Assembly (NCBI RefSeq): GCF_000499845.2
Contig: NC_023754.2
Location: 24,958,611-25,022,610 of the forward strand
Reading direction: 5' to 3'
Length of the DNA: 64,000 nucleotides
From: Phaseolus vulgaris
Lineage: Eukaryota > Streptophyta > Magnoliopsida > Fabales > Fabaceae
The stretch's first letter is position 1; each line of letters starts with the position of its first letter. The notes beneath the pieces are model-generated. The model was not told the DNA's origin. It ran no database searches and saw only the letters and a program-made list of their open reading frames with translations. Position numbers and translations under genes: made by a program. Shown piece by piece: positions 50,328 to 62,866 of this stretch.

Positions 50328-52529
50328 ATATATTTTTTTTATAACATAACAAATGAATTTCAAACATGAACTATACATTCACGTTGTCAATACACTAAAA
50401 ATTTATTTATCACATAAAAATAAATAAACTGACAAATAATTATTTATTTTAATAATTTTTATCACAAATAATCATGAAATCTAAAATTTGAACCATGAAC
50501 AAAAATTAATTTTACGTGAAAGTACATAAAAAAACATATTTAACATTAATTTAAATAATTCAAAAAACTAATTTATTTCTAATATTTTTTTATTGATATA
50601 AAATTTAGTATGAAAATCAGACCACCAAGTTGTGAGGAGTAGATGTCCAGGGATAAACTGTCAAAATGAGCAATAAATTACAATTAAGCTAGATACTTTT
50701 TCTTAATAAACAAAATTAATTCCAACTGCTCTTGATTTTTTATGCTAATTTTAGATGTGATATCTTTATAAACAATGTTAATTCAATAGTTTAAAAAAAC
50801 AGTTTTAAATTTGAAAAATTGTATGACAGGATATTAACATATATCATAATTAAAAGTAATCATAATAAATGAAGAATAGTGGTGACATTAGGCATGTGGA
50901 TCAACTGTTCTGCGACGGAGTTGTTCACGTTTAAGTGTGGAAGTCTCGAGTAAAAATGTTGAACATAAAATGATATTAAATTTATGGAATATACAATTAA
51001 ATTTATCATAAATATATCTAATTGTGACTTAAATATATTAACTTTATTTTATTATATATGTATTTTGTCTGAAATAGTTTATATTAAGCTATAAAAATTT
51101 ATAAAATATATTTAACATTAATTAACAAGATTTTAACTATTAAGTATTTAAATTTTGAATTATATAAATTTATTTTTCTCATTTACATCAATCAGATGGA
51201 ATTTTGGTTGATCAAGAAAGTCTCAGTGGAACACGAGAGGAAAGGGATCCCTTTTGAATTCTATTTTAGATTTTTAATTAACATACTGATTTTATAGCCA
51301 AAAGATGAATAAGAGGTCTGAGCTGATTGTTCATGGCTTAGTTTGGCAAGAATTTGTGTATAAGGAAAGCTTTCAGCTTGTAAATTTGGTTATTGAATTT
51401 ATTTTTTATGTGAAAAAACATCTTATATCTTAAAGATGGTATGATAAAATCTGTGAATGATTTAATTTCTTTGAAATTGAAGAATTTTACTTATGGACCA
51501 GCACTAGAAAAAAATATCTTGTGATTTTAAGTAAGTTCATTTAGCTAATGTCACGTCTTTTTATAAAGGAAATTATTTTATAACGCAATAATTTATTTTT
51601 TATAAATTTTATTGTATCTTATTATTTTTAAGATAAATTTATTTTAATTTTTATGACTCGTGATATTATTTAAGACTCCAAATCTTAAATTTATATCATT
51701 AAATGTAAAGACAATTATGTAATTTTATAGAATAATTGAATAATTCGGGCAATTGATTTTGGTTTGGGAAAATGAGGTCAATTTGGATAAATTCTGGGTT
51801 TTAAATTGATTTAGTTTTAGTCTTTTCGATGAATCTGGACAATTTTGTTTTGTGCATAATCAATCTACTAGTGGATATAAGTGAGGAAAAAAACTATTCT
51901 TCTTTCTTTTCTCAGTTTATTTTTATAATGTATTCTAATACTGTAACAGTTGTATTTATATGTTAATGCTTTAATTTATCAATATAAATTATTTATGGAA
52001 AGTTTATACATGTAGAATGAATAATTGTGTAAGATTAAATTAGCTTTTATATGTGAATACAAATTTTTATTTGTAGATGATTGAGAATTTTATGAGATGA
52101 TAGTTGTTGAAACGAATGTGATTGTTATGTGTATGGTGAGAGAAATCGAGACGTGTTTTAAATGAGAACAGATAACAAAACATGTACAATAGTCTATTAA
52201 TATCAGTAGAGTTGCTCGTGCATTATATGTTATGAAAACTTTATTGTAATACGATTTGATATATATAAAGTCACATTATAACTGCGTTATAATACAATAA
52301 GGACATGCTATAATCTTTTTTCAATTTAAATTTTACTGTCAAATTAATATAAATTTATTGAATATGCTATTATAGTTTAGAGGACTAAATATGTATTTTG
52401 TTATTATACAATAATAAAAATAGTCTTTGTCCTAGTTTAAATATCTAAGTAATTATAATAAGAAAGTTATTAGAATAATATTTATTTATTTTTGTAACAA
52501 ATGAATTTCAAATATTGACAATACAATAC

Positions 52530-52598
52530 TACTAAGATCCGAGAGGTATAATAGGAAGAATGTACCGGTATAACCAAAAAATATATATAAATGATAAA

Positions 52599-52639
<41 letters not shown>

Positions 52640-52973
52640 CAAGATCTAACTTAATAAAATTTAAATTAATGGGTGTGTTTAAAATAATAGTTGGTGCAAA
52701 AAGAAATGACCAAATAAATTATAAGTTAAATAAGAAGACACTATAAATAGAACATCAGTTTAAAAGGTAAGTATAAATTATTTATGATTTTGGCATCGGA
52801 ACGCATTGCAGGTACACATATCCAACAAGCTGAAAGCCCAACTTGGAGAACATAACCCTGAAAGGAGAAGCCTGCCCAATCTAGAGAGTCCAAACCCAAA
52901 AACTCAATCCAAGAGATCAGTCCGTGAAATTTGTGCAATCAGCTCGAAGAGAGTGATGGACTCCACAAGAACA
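52530..52973 (+). mobile_element. Diverged solo LTR (family A) with target duplication
   Basis: The 444-bp insertion is flanked by AATAC on both sides (52525-52529 and 52974-52978). Copy 1 of the duplication has a single AATAC at the matching place (near 50387), that is, an empty site. Inside are TGTACCGGTATAACC (52561), an (AT)n run, a TATA box CTATAAATAG (52741-52750) and GGCATCGGAACGCATTGCAGGTAC-type text (52792-52815), comparable with GCGTCGGAGTGCCTTCGCAGG in the 5428 copy. The first base pair is TA rather than TG, probably a later change. The short ORFs here (52741-53021) are chance. Confidence 0.8.
52602..52636. repeat. (AT)n microsatellite within the LTR
   Basis: About seventeen AT units are present inside the U3 part of the 52530 LTR. 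Confidence 0.92.
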
Positions 52974-53680
52974 AATACATTAAAAATTTATTTATTACAT
53001 AAAAATAAATTAATAAAATAATTTTTTATTTTAGTAATTTTTTATGATAAGTAATTTGGAGATATAAAATATAGACTATAAATAAAAATTAATTTTACGT
53101 GAAAGTCCATGAAAAAAAATATATTTAATTTTAATTTAAATAATTCAATAAACTAATTTATTTCTAATATTTTTTATTGTTATAAAAAAATTATTATGAA
53201 AATCAGACCACAAGTTGTTAGGAGTAGGATAAACTACCAAAATGAGCAATAAATTACAATTAAGCTAAATACTTTTTCTTAATAAACAAAATTAATTCCA
53301 ACTGTTCTCTTAATTTTTATAACAATTTAGATGTGATATCTTTATTAACAATGCTAATTCAATAGTTTAAAAAACAGTTTTAAATTTGAAAAATTGTATG
53401 ACACAATATCAGAATATTAACATATATCATAATTAAAAGTAATCATAATAAATGAAGAATAGTGGTCACATGAGGCATGTGGATCAACTGTGCTGCGACG
53501 GAGTTGTTCTCGTTTGAGTGGAAGTCTCGAGTAAAAATGTTGAACATAAAATGATATTAAATTTATAGAATATACAATTAAAATTTATCATGAATATATC
53601 TAATAGTGACTTAAATATATTTACTTTATTTTAATTATGATATATGTATATTGTCTGAAATAGTTTATATTCAGCTATAA

Positions 53681-56600
53681 CTTTGTACTTATTTTTTTCA
53701 CGCACAGTGCTTAAATGTGTTAGTACCTTCTAATTTAGTCCCCATGTACCTTTTTCTTAGATTCTAATTTAGAAAAAGGGTTAACGTGCAAAGACTATGA
53801 ACAATGGGCCCAATTCCTAACAACGCAATACAAGCCCAACCCAGCAGAGGCCCAATTCAACCTTAATTGTTATGCCATAAAGTTGGTAACATATAACTTT
53901 AGGATGAAGATGTTGGTGGAATAAGCAATGGAAATAAAATATATTCAGAACAAACCTGAATGTATGATAGATTTGTTTATGTGGTGATTAATTGGTGGCA
54001 CAAATTCAAGTAAATTATCATATTTTTGGTTCAAGCCTAACCATGTTTGATGCTCAAACATTTGTGTCCAATCCCTTGCACCATCTAAGTTTTAGTGCGC
54101 GCCACTCATCACCTTACACATAAACTCAAATCAAATGGAAATGGTTTAACTTTGTTTATTAAATACATTGGATGTTCAAATATTTTATCCACTTACTATT
54201 TTTTTAAGTCATGTCATCATTTTTATTTTTATTTTCTAATCCCATTACTGCTGTTATTTATTCTTTCAGTTCCTTTTTACAAATCTTAATTTTGAAAAAA
54301 ATATTTTTTATCTATATTTTTATAACTCTAGCAACACGTTTATTATTATTTTTTATACTATACTCTTGTGTATCTTTTAATTTTTAAATAATTTATACAT
54401 GTATTTATTATGTTAGATGGAGAGAGAGAAAGAGTAAAATAAAAAAAACTACGCTACTATTTTATTAGAATAAAAAATTCATTGTATTTCTTGATTTCTG
54501 CACAAGAAGCATAAACAAAAGAATGAAAAGGAATAAAGGGAATGTTTATTACCAGAAGCAGTAATTAATTTTGAATACATACTGAATTTTCCTTTTATTT
54601 ACTTCATATTTAAATTGTCATCAAATTAGTTATATTTTCTTTCATTGCAAATTTCTTATAATTTATACCACAAGCCTACCCTTCAGTTAATCAATAATGA
54701 ATAGATACACAATGTATAACACCATTAATAAGTATAGAGGTTTTGAATACTGACATATTCATCTTCTCCATTACGAACTTTCTGATCTCACATTGATAAA
54801 ACTCTTTATATATTTTTTAGAGTTTTCTGTATATTTATCATGGAACTGTATATTTTGTGAGAGTTAGAATGCGTAGTGTTATTTAATGGGATAACAAAAT
54901 TTATAGTTCCCTAACGATATGTAGAGACATTTCAATGAGTTATTTACTTATAACTTGCCCAGTTCAAGTTCTGGTTTTATATTCCAAGAATGTAATCCAC
55001 GGGAATATTACGATTCAAAAGTTATTCGTAAGCATATTTTAAATATATGTTTGGTTAACTTTTCATATTCATGGGAATATTTTTTAAATTATAAATTAAT
55101 TAAAATAATGGATGTTATAATACAACTTATAAAAAACAAACTATCCTTTTCCCCTTAGGAATCTAATTAATCTATCCCTTAGCGTGAGAAGAAATTTTGC
55201 ATAATTCAGTAGCTTTCCTGAAAATAATTTTTTTTTATTGCCTTCTAATACACACATGAATAAACATTCTTATTTTCATATTCCTAAAAAATTATGTAAA
55301 CAAATGCTTCTAAAACCAAAATTGAGCATTTAATCAACAATGATAATGGAGAGATCTTTATAATGTGAGTTAAATAAAAATTATTATTAATATAAGATTT
55401 AAAATAATTATATAAAATTAATAAATTTAAGTAAATGATAGTATAACTAAAATAGTCACGTTTTTTTTTACCAATAACTCATTAACAAACAATAATATTT
55501 TTGGTTGGCTGCATTATTGTTATTGTTTTGAGTAAGTTTGGCATAAAATGGAAGAGTCAATTTCTGAAGATTAGTAGTGACAGATGAGAAACAAGAAGAT
55601 CTTTTATCATTAAAGAGAAATTATAAAATGGAAATTGTGAGGACCCCGCTGGGCATTGATAAAAAGTTTTGATGGCATAGAGTAAACCAAGTTAAAGATA
55701 ATGCCACGCAGAGGCTGGACCTATATAGGGTCAACTAAGTTCATACATTATTGATCTTCACATAAAGTGACTTCAAATTCAAATTCAATGATTTGAAAAG
55801 AAGTTTGAATCTCCAAGTATGGCAAAAAAATATGTATGAAATTGAACATAGATCTTTCTTCTTTTATTTTGTTGGTATGATTTATTTGAGATTTTTTTTA
55901 AGAAAGTAGTGTAATTTTGTAAATTAATTATTGAAATTGTTAAAATTTAAAAAAATTATTGAAATAAGTAAGTGATTTGATATGATTTTGTTACGAAAAA
56001 GTTCACACGACTTTAATATCTTTAAATTTCAAATTATATTAAAGTGACACGACTTTATATATGGATATGAGTTTAATATTATTTGAAATTTGATTTTTAA
56101 TATAATTTATTTTTATAAAAAAAAATTATGTTAAACATCACTATGCAACTTGACATGTCAGCAAGGTTGACACCTCAAGTAACAACAATCATCTGTCATC
56201 ACATGAAAAAAAATATTATTAAACTATAATTTACATATTTTAATATTTTTTTAATAATTAACTTACAAAATTATCCTATTTTTGTAAAAAAAAAAATATT
56301 TGTTTGATGTACATCTATATAAGCTAATCCTCAATTATTATAGACGATAGAATATTGTTTTGATACTACTAATATAGTCACACATCATTTAAGAGTCGAT
56401 ATCAATGATAATTTATATATATTATTTTGTCCTTCAATCCATTAAAATATTTTTTAAAATAAAACTATGATGGAACACGAGTACCAAAAAAGAACAATAC
56501 CTTGAATACCTAATGATGCTATATCTTGAAATGAAAGAAATACAAGAAAAAAGTGTGAACCTATAAGGACTAAATTATGTAAGCACATTTTATAATGATA

Positions 56601-59600
56601 CTAAAAACCCTTTTGAATGGTTTATACAAAACCTAACAAGGATTGAGATACGTAATGGCAAAGATTGGGAGTACGTGTGATTAGCTTAAGAAAGCAAAAG
56701 ATGACCTACCTTCCTTCTTCATTTAAATATTGGAAAACTATTTGAAATGGCAACTTTACCCATCTCTTTTTCTGTCAACTCACTCATCACAACACAAACT
56801 AAACTGAGGTTGTTTCCTTATTTGAATCCAACATCTCGTACACACAAAAAGCCACAAACTTAAGTACGCTAACAAAAACGCTGATTTAGGCTATTATGTT
56901 ATAAACGAACTAAAACAACCTGTAACACTTGTTTTTATTTATTAATTATTTTAAACATTTTTATTTTTGGATAAAATTGGTTTTAATAAAGCACTCAATC
57001 TTATATGTTGAAGGTGCAAGTCATACAAAAATAAATTGTAAGAAAAAAAAATGAGTGGTCAACATTTAACGATACAATGATAAATTTGGGTAGGTAAGTA
57101 TTGCGACTGACACATGCGCTGCACCCAAACGATAATTGCAAGTTTTTTTTTTCTACTCCATATAATTAAACATTTGAGTAATAATGGTTAACTAATGAAT
57201 ATAGTAGTATAATATATAAATAAAATAAGTAGATTTTAACACCATATTAAAACAGTAGTTTAGTTAGAAGGCCATCACAAACATTTTTTATACCGTAATT
57301 CAATTACAAATTATTATATATAATGCTTGTTATTAAGATTCTTAATTTCTTAAACTTTAATTTCAATTATTTTTATTTTCCTACTGTATATTTATTTTTT
57401 GTTAGAAATTTCAGTTAGCCGTATAGTTAAATAAGTTATTATTTTTTACTAAAGTTAAGTTTTATATTTGTAATGAATTTAAATTAATAATTATTTTTAT
57501 CCGATAATGTTAAATATATTTTATTTCAATACTCTTGACATCTACTCAAACATAGTCATGTGATGTGTAGGATACTTATTAGTGTATTAAAATTAGTTTT
57601 TTTTAGCAACCTCCTAATTTATGATTCAAACTCATTTTTCAAAATCATAATAATTTTTTTAATACAATGTTGGTTTATTAATTTAGCCATATCTGTATAG
57701 GTAAAAAAAACTTATGCGTTGCTTGCTATTATTATCATTTATTATTGTGGTTGTTGTAAATATTTTTATTAGTAAACACTTGCTTATAATTATGGTACAA
57801 CTTTTTCATATATAGTGATATTCATGTTTTCATTTAATTTTGATAAATTATTAGTATACAGAATTATCTCATATGCTCAGAGCATTTATCACCAAAAATA
57901 ATAAGTATTAATCATAAAATAATCCATGGTTTTTTGGAAGCATATAAATATTATGTTATCGGTCTGTTTCAATTAAAATATATATGTTTTTGACGTAGAA
58001 AAGTATGTGGGTATCTTTCTTCATGACATGTGCTACATTTAATTAAATGTAATAATAACATATATTAATGCATGAGGACCAAAAAAAACATACATTAATG
58101 CATTAAAATGTTTTAACTTGTTAGCTAACCTAATACATTAATTGGAATTGGAGTCAAAACCATTTATGTGTCTATCATGAATAAAAGCAAATGCTTAATT
58201 CACGATTCAACCCTAATCTTTTATTTTAATTAAATTGGGAACCTTGTTTTTTTCTAGTTGGTTGTGAGCTTCACTTATTTACCTTACATAAAAGCAATAG
58301 TACCAAAAGTTTTATGTAGACAACTAGGGTTGGGTTTAACTTTAGACGAACATGTTTTTGGATAATTTCATCACATCTTTAAATTTTAACTCTTATTAAA
58401 AGGATTATCTATACTAATCTATAAGAGATATTGTTATTCATAGCTATATTAGTAGACATGATTTTCTTACAATTTCATATATATATATATATTATTGTAA
58501 TTATATAGTAACTATTTATTTTAACTATTTTTATCATTTTATTATAATAATTTTTATTTTAATTATGTAACAACAAAATTATACTAAAATACAAAGATGA
58601 TATGATACTGTTGTAGTATATATATTTTTCTTACAGTTTTTATTTATTTTTTTAACTATATTGTAATTGTTTTTTTTAACCTTTTACATGGTTATTTTTA
58701 TAACTCTTTTAACAATAACATATAAATATAATATTGCATTTCATAATAGTTTTAATGTACGTTATTTTTTACAATTTTATTTCCAGTAATTTTTTTCTTA
58801 AATTTATTTATTTACTTTTTATTACAGAAATTACTATTCTAATAATGTAAAATTAAATTTACATAAGATATCTTTTTATGACCGTTTTTACTAATACATT
58901 TTTCTTCTAATTTTACTCCTATTGTTACAATTCTATGGCAAACTTTTTCTTTAACTGTTTTTATTTTTTTATAATAATTATTTTAATTACATAAAAAACA
59001 TGAAATATAAATAAAAGTATAATGTAAAAGGCCTATTTACGTTTAATTAATATACGCATACTTTATTTTAAACTTGAGGCAGTTTTTTTTAGCATTCTTT
59101 ATTTTATGTTTTGTTTTGTTTAATACATAACCTTGGTCACTTTATTTCAAATACAAAAATATTTGTTTTTTTTTTCCACATTTTTTACATTTTAATTAAT
59201 TATTTTATTCTTAAGTACCTTTAAATGAATATTTTAAATTTAGGGTTTAATTAAATTCAAATAAAATAAATTAACATGTAATTAAACGAAAATTATAGAT
59301 TTTTTAAAGTATTAGATTAAATGTTTCTATTTTAAAAGAAAAGACAAAAAAAATAAAATCAAATAAGGTAGGAGATTAAATTGTACTCAAGTCATTATTG
59401 TTTACATAAATAATTTCTTAAAATCATGAAAACAATAATTACTTTTCTTTTTTTTTTGAAAAATGAAACAATTGTTTTTATTATTATAAACTAAGACAAT
59501 TTTTTTTATTTAAATTATATATATATATATATATATATTTCAATATCGTATTTATTATTGTATTTAATGTATTTTCTCTTTTAGAGTTCGTACTATCATA

Positions 59601-60600
59601 TTTTGTCATCACCACAAATGATTAAGGATGAATGTGTATTTAGTTAAAATACAATTGATTTTCACGGTTAAACGATATGAGACTATTAGACGTATTCTTT
59701 TAATCGATGATTAAGGATAATATTCTTTCTTCGAATCGCTTTTCTATTATACAAACGATACAAATATTTTGATATCAAATCTGTTAAAATAATATTATTA
59801 GATTTAATCACTGCAGAATTATTATTTATTTTTAGAGTTTTACATAATTTTATTTTTAAAAAAAGTTTGAAAATATTATGAAAGGAATGTATATCAAGTA
59901 TTATTCAACTTCACTTTTAGCAATCTAACTATAAGAAAAATATACGAACAATAATTATCAATTTATTTTACTATGACGTATCTTTTATTACACTGGAAAA
60001 AACAGTAAAAAAGCAATATAGCAAACACAGGACAGGACATCCTTTAATGGAAAAGGGTATTTTAGTATTTTCAGAACCTCGAACCAGCATATATACCTGC
60101 ACCGACTACAATGAGAATCCGAATTTACTATAATAACCTTCGCATGCCCCATTTGCTTAGCGGGAATCTCACTAACTAATAACTGTCACTACTAATCATT
60201 CTTATTTTTGCGCCAATCCCTTTTCGCGCTATAATACAATTATCATAAAATTGTGTGATTCTTACAAACAGATATTTTTCAAAAAATTAACATAAAAACA
60301 TAACTTTTACTCACAAATTTGATATCAATAAGTTAAAATAATTTAATTAGTTCTTAAAAAAATAAAATAAACAAATAGAGCTCATTGTTATTATTTGTAA
60401 TAATAATAATGAATCTCTACTAAAAATTTAAGTAATTGTTGTTATGAGAGTCTTGTTTTCATTTAAAATGTACGTAAAGAGAAAATATGAGTGTGATAAA
60501 TTTTGAGTAGTAGAATTTGAAAGATTGTTAATATAAGAGAAGCTTTAATCTTAAAAAAAGAAACAGAAAATATTCCCCAAAATCTTGGAGAGTGATTACT
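53681..60600. other. Long AT-rich intergenic DNA
   Basis: No gene, RNA or identifiable element was found over about 7 kb. ORFs at 54095-54289 and 54955-55158 are Phe/Leu/Ile-rich and have no domain. (AT)n runs are near 58476-58494 and 59515-59539. The stretch 60050-60240 is less AT-rich and may be regulatory, but no adjoining exon is visible. Confidence 0.6.
59515..59539. repeat. (AT)n microsatellite
   Basis: About twelve AT units are visible. Confidence 0.9.
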
Positions 60601-60638
60601 TGAGAATTACACGAAAGATTTATGATTAGATAAGAAAA

Positions 60639-60785
60639 ATGAATGTGATTTTTGAAGAAAAGAGTGGGGGACCATTGAATTTGGGAGGAGAGGGTCCATT
60701 AATGGAGTTAGGGCAAGGTCCATTGGAGGGTTGTTTTGGTGCAGATAAGAGAAGAAGGAAGAAGGGAGAAGAGAGGTTCCAGTAG
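60639..60785 (+). CDS. Possible small ORF of 48 residues with GPL repeats
   Basis: The ORF starts at an ATG in AAAAATGAATG and encodes three GPL-containing repeats (SGGPLNLG, EGPLMELG, QGPLEGCFG) followed by a basic tail ADKRRRKKGEE. The local composition is clearly less AT-rich than the flanks, and the repeat rests on three copies of GG(T/A)CCATT(A/G). Two minus-strand ORFs also cross this spot (60607-60829). I recognise no family. It may be a small peptide gene, part of a non-coding transcript, or chance. Confidence 0.2.
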   Translation: MNVIFEEKSGGPLNLGGEGPLMELGQGPLEGCFGADKRRRKKGEERFQ

Positions 60786-60859
60786 TGGGCATATGATAAG
60801 GATGGTAGATCTACTACTACTATTGCCATTCAGTAAGTGTGATTAGTCCCACACCTTCA

Positions 60860-62280
60860 AATTAATAGCATCATTATTTTTGACGGTGATGGGCCAAAGG
60901 AAGTTACATATAATATACATAAGGCCACAAAATTTTCTCCCATGGGAATCCATCTAGTAGGACCCTACCTACCATTACTCATTTTTTCATGTCCTACTTC
61001 TTTATGTCACACAAAATGACACCAAAATCTCTTTTAAACAAATTCATTTCTGCTTAATCGTAGTATCCACAATATATGCTTTTAGTCACACAAAGTTAGC
61101 AAGTTTTGACTTTGGTTTTTCATAAAAGATGCTGTTTGATTTTCATCTTTAAGATTTTTTAATTAGTTTCTATTATTTTATGATTATTGTTATTATTTAA
61201 TTGTTTAATGAGAAAGCAAGTTAATCATCTCAAGTTGATTTTTAAAGCAAAAATAATACTTCTGATTTTTAAAACTGAAAAACCAAAATAAAAAGCTAAG
61301 TCATTGGGTAAAAATAGAAAACATGTTGAGCCATAGCCAATAAAATTTGAGGATTCTAATTTCGAAACAGTCAACTTGTGGGATACTAATGTGAATGGAT
61401 AGGTAGGTATAGTGACTGAGAGATGTGCTTCTTGCTAGTCAACAAAGTTGACAATTGAGATTTCAAGTGTACATCTAAAATAAAACTAAGATTTTTTTTT
61501 ATAAATCTATTTAATTAATACTACTGAGAGATGCACGCTCATACTTTTTAATATTATAATTAGAAATTTATAAAATGTAATTTATTTAAAATATTTTACT
61601 TTATCTTATCTATTTATTTTATGATGTTGAAATAAGTATACTGATTTTGAAAAAATATTATGATATCAAAATAGACTAATTTCTGTTATATATGGCAATA
61701 GTTAAATAATAAAGTCTCGAGTTAATTTAAATATACCTTTGTTGTATTGTATAATTATTACATATATAAATTTTTCGATAAATAAAATATGTAAATAACT
61801 TTTTTATAAGTTGAGAGATCAATTCAAATTTTACGTCATGGGAAATTTCGATTGTTTTTATATGGAAAGTGATATAGATACTAACAAATTTAGAACTTTC
61901 ACTTTTTTTTTTCAAAAGTAGAATTGAAAACGAAATGCATTAACTTGAAATGAACGATTATAGCAAAGGAAATTTAAAACACAATAGTTTTAATCGTTAA
62001 AATTTTAAAACTTTAAGCGGATGATGATATAAAGGAAAAGTCGAATAACTAGCTAGCAACGGGTATGTAATTAGTTATAATTAATTACTCTCCCAATGTT
62101 ATATAAATTAACTTACATTGTGTATAAAAAGATTAGTTGTAAGTTAATTTGCTTTGTTATTATTTTATAAATAATCATAAAATAAAAGACATACATTAAA
62201 AAGGCCTTAACATAATCTAATGTAAAATTGATTTATTACGTGTGTGATGTAAAGCATTGAATAGAGTGGTGTGAAGAGAT
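60860..62280. other. AT-rich intergenic DNA
   Basis: No gene is supported; the minus ORF at 61727-61915 has no recognisable domain. The end of this stretch leads into the promoter and leader of the gene starting at 62867. Confidence 0.6.
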
Positions 62281-62866
62281 AAAAAGAAGGGAGGAGTTGA
62301 ATGAAACGCAGGAAAGAACAGAAGAGAACATCATCACCACATTATCAGTACAAAACTACCATGTTTGAGGGCTGCCGTAGTTTTGTCTCCGTCGGTTGCT
62401 TACTCTGGAATCAGCACAAAAAGGGGAAAGAAAAGAAAAAAAAAAGCAAAGAAAGTTGTAAAAAGGGTAAAACAAACAGGAAAAAGGTGAAAAAAAGGGA
62501 AAAAGGGTAATAAGGTAAAAGGAGGAGGAAGCGTGGGGACAGAAGAAACACCAAACTGCAAATAAACCAGCAACAATGTGGTATACCCTCCAGAGCCCCA
62601 ACATTATTAGCACAGCTATTTGGCCAAAGAGACAGACAAGGGACACAGGTGTCATTATCAAGAACCTCAACCCCATTTCTGCAATTCCATTCAACCTCCC
62701 CCACTTCTAACTTAGTTCTCCTTCCACTTGCACCACCACCAACACTTACACACACCAAGTGCAGGAGCAAACACCAACACACACCAACACTATCACCCCC
62801 CTCAGGAACAGGAGGAAGAAACATACCCTTTTGCTCTGTGAAGCCCAAGTTGCTCTTTTTTCTCAA
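62281..62866 (+). promoter_or_regulatory. Promoter and 5' leader region of the At1g16860-like gene
   Basis: Purine-rich, then CA-rich DNA with no LTR or other gene. No convincing TATA box was found; the exact start of transcription cannot be set. Minus ORFs here (62356-62890) read through A/G-rich tracts and are shadows. An in-frame ATG at 62759 lies upstream of the chosen start. Confidence 0.4.

Larger units (their letters stand above)
48431..51094 (+). repeat. Tandem segmental duplication, copy 1
   Basis: Starts TAAAAATTTATAAA and ends AGCTATAA. Most of its length is matched in order by 51091-53680. Examples of shared text: CTATTTAAATTTTGAATTAT, GAGGAAAGGGATCCCTTTTG, ATGGCTTAGTTTGGCAAGAA, AACGAATGTGATTGTTATGT and CTGCGACGGAGTTGTTC. 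It contains no gene. Differences from copy 2 include an LTR-derived insertion (50105-50327) and a 90-bp stretch between direct repeats (49021-49122). Confidence 0.93.
51091..53680 (+). repeat. Tandem segmental duplication, copy 2
   Basis: It repeats copy 1 head to tail with many small differences. It lacks the 50105 insertion and the segment around 49352-49430, and has one copy of ATTTTTAAGATA (51623-51634) where copy 1 has two 90 bases apart. It carries its own insertion at 52530-52973. Confidence 0.93.
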
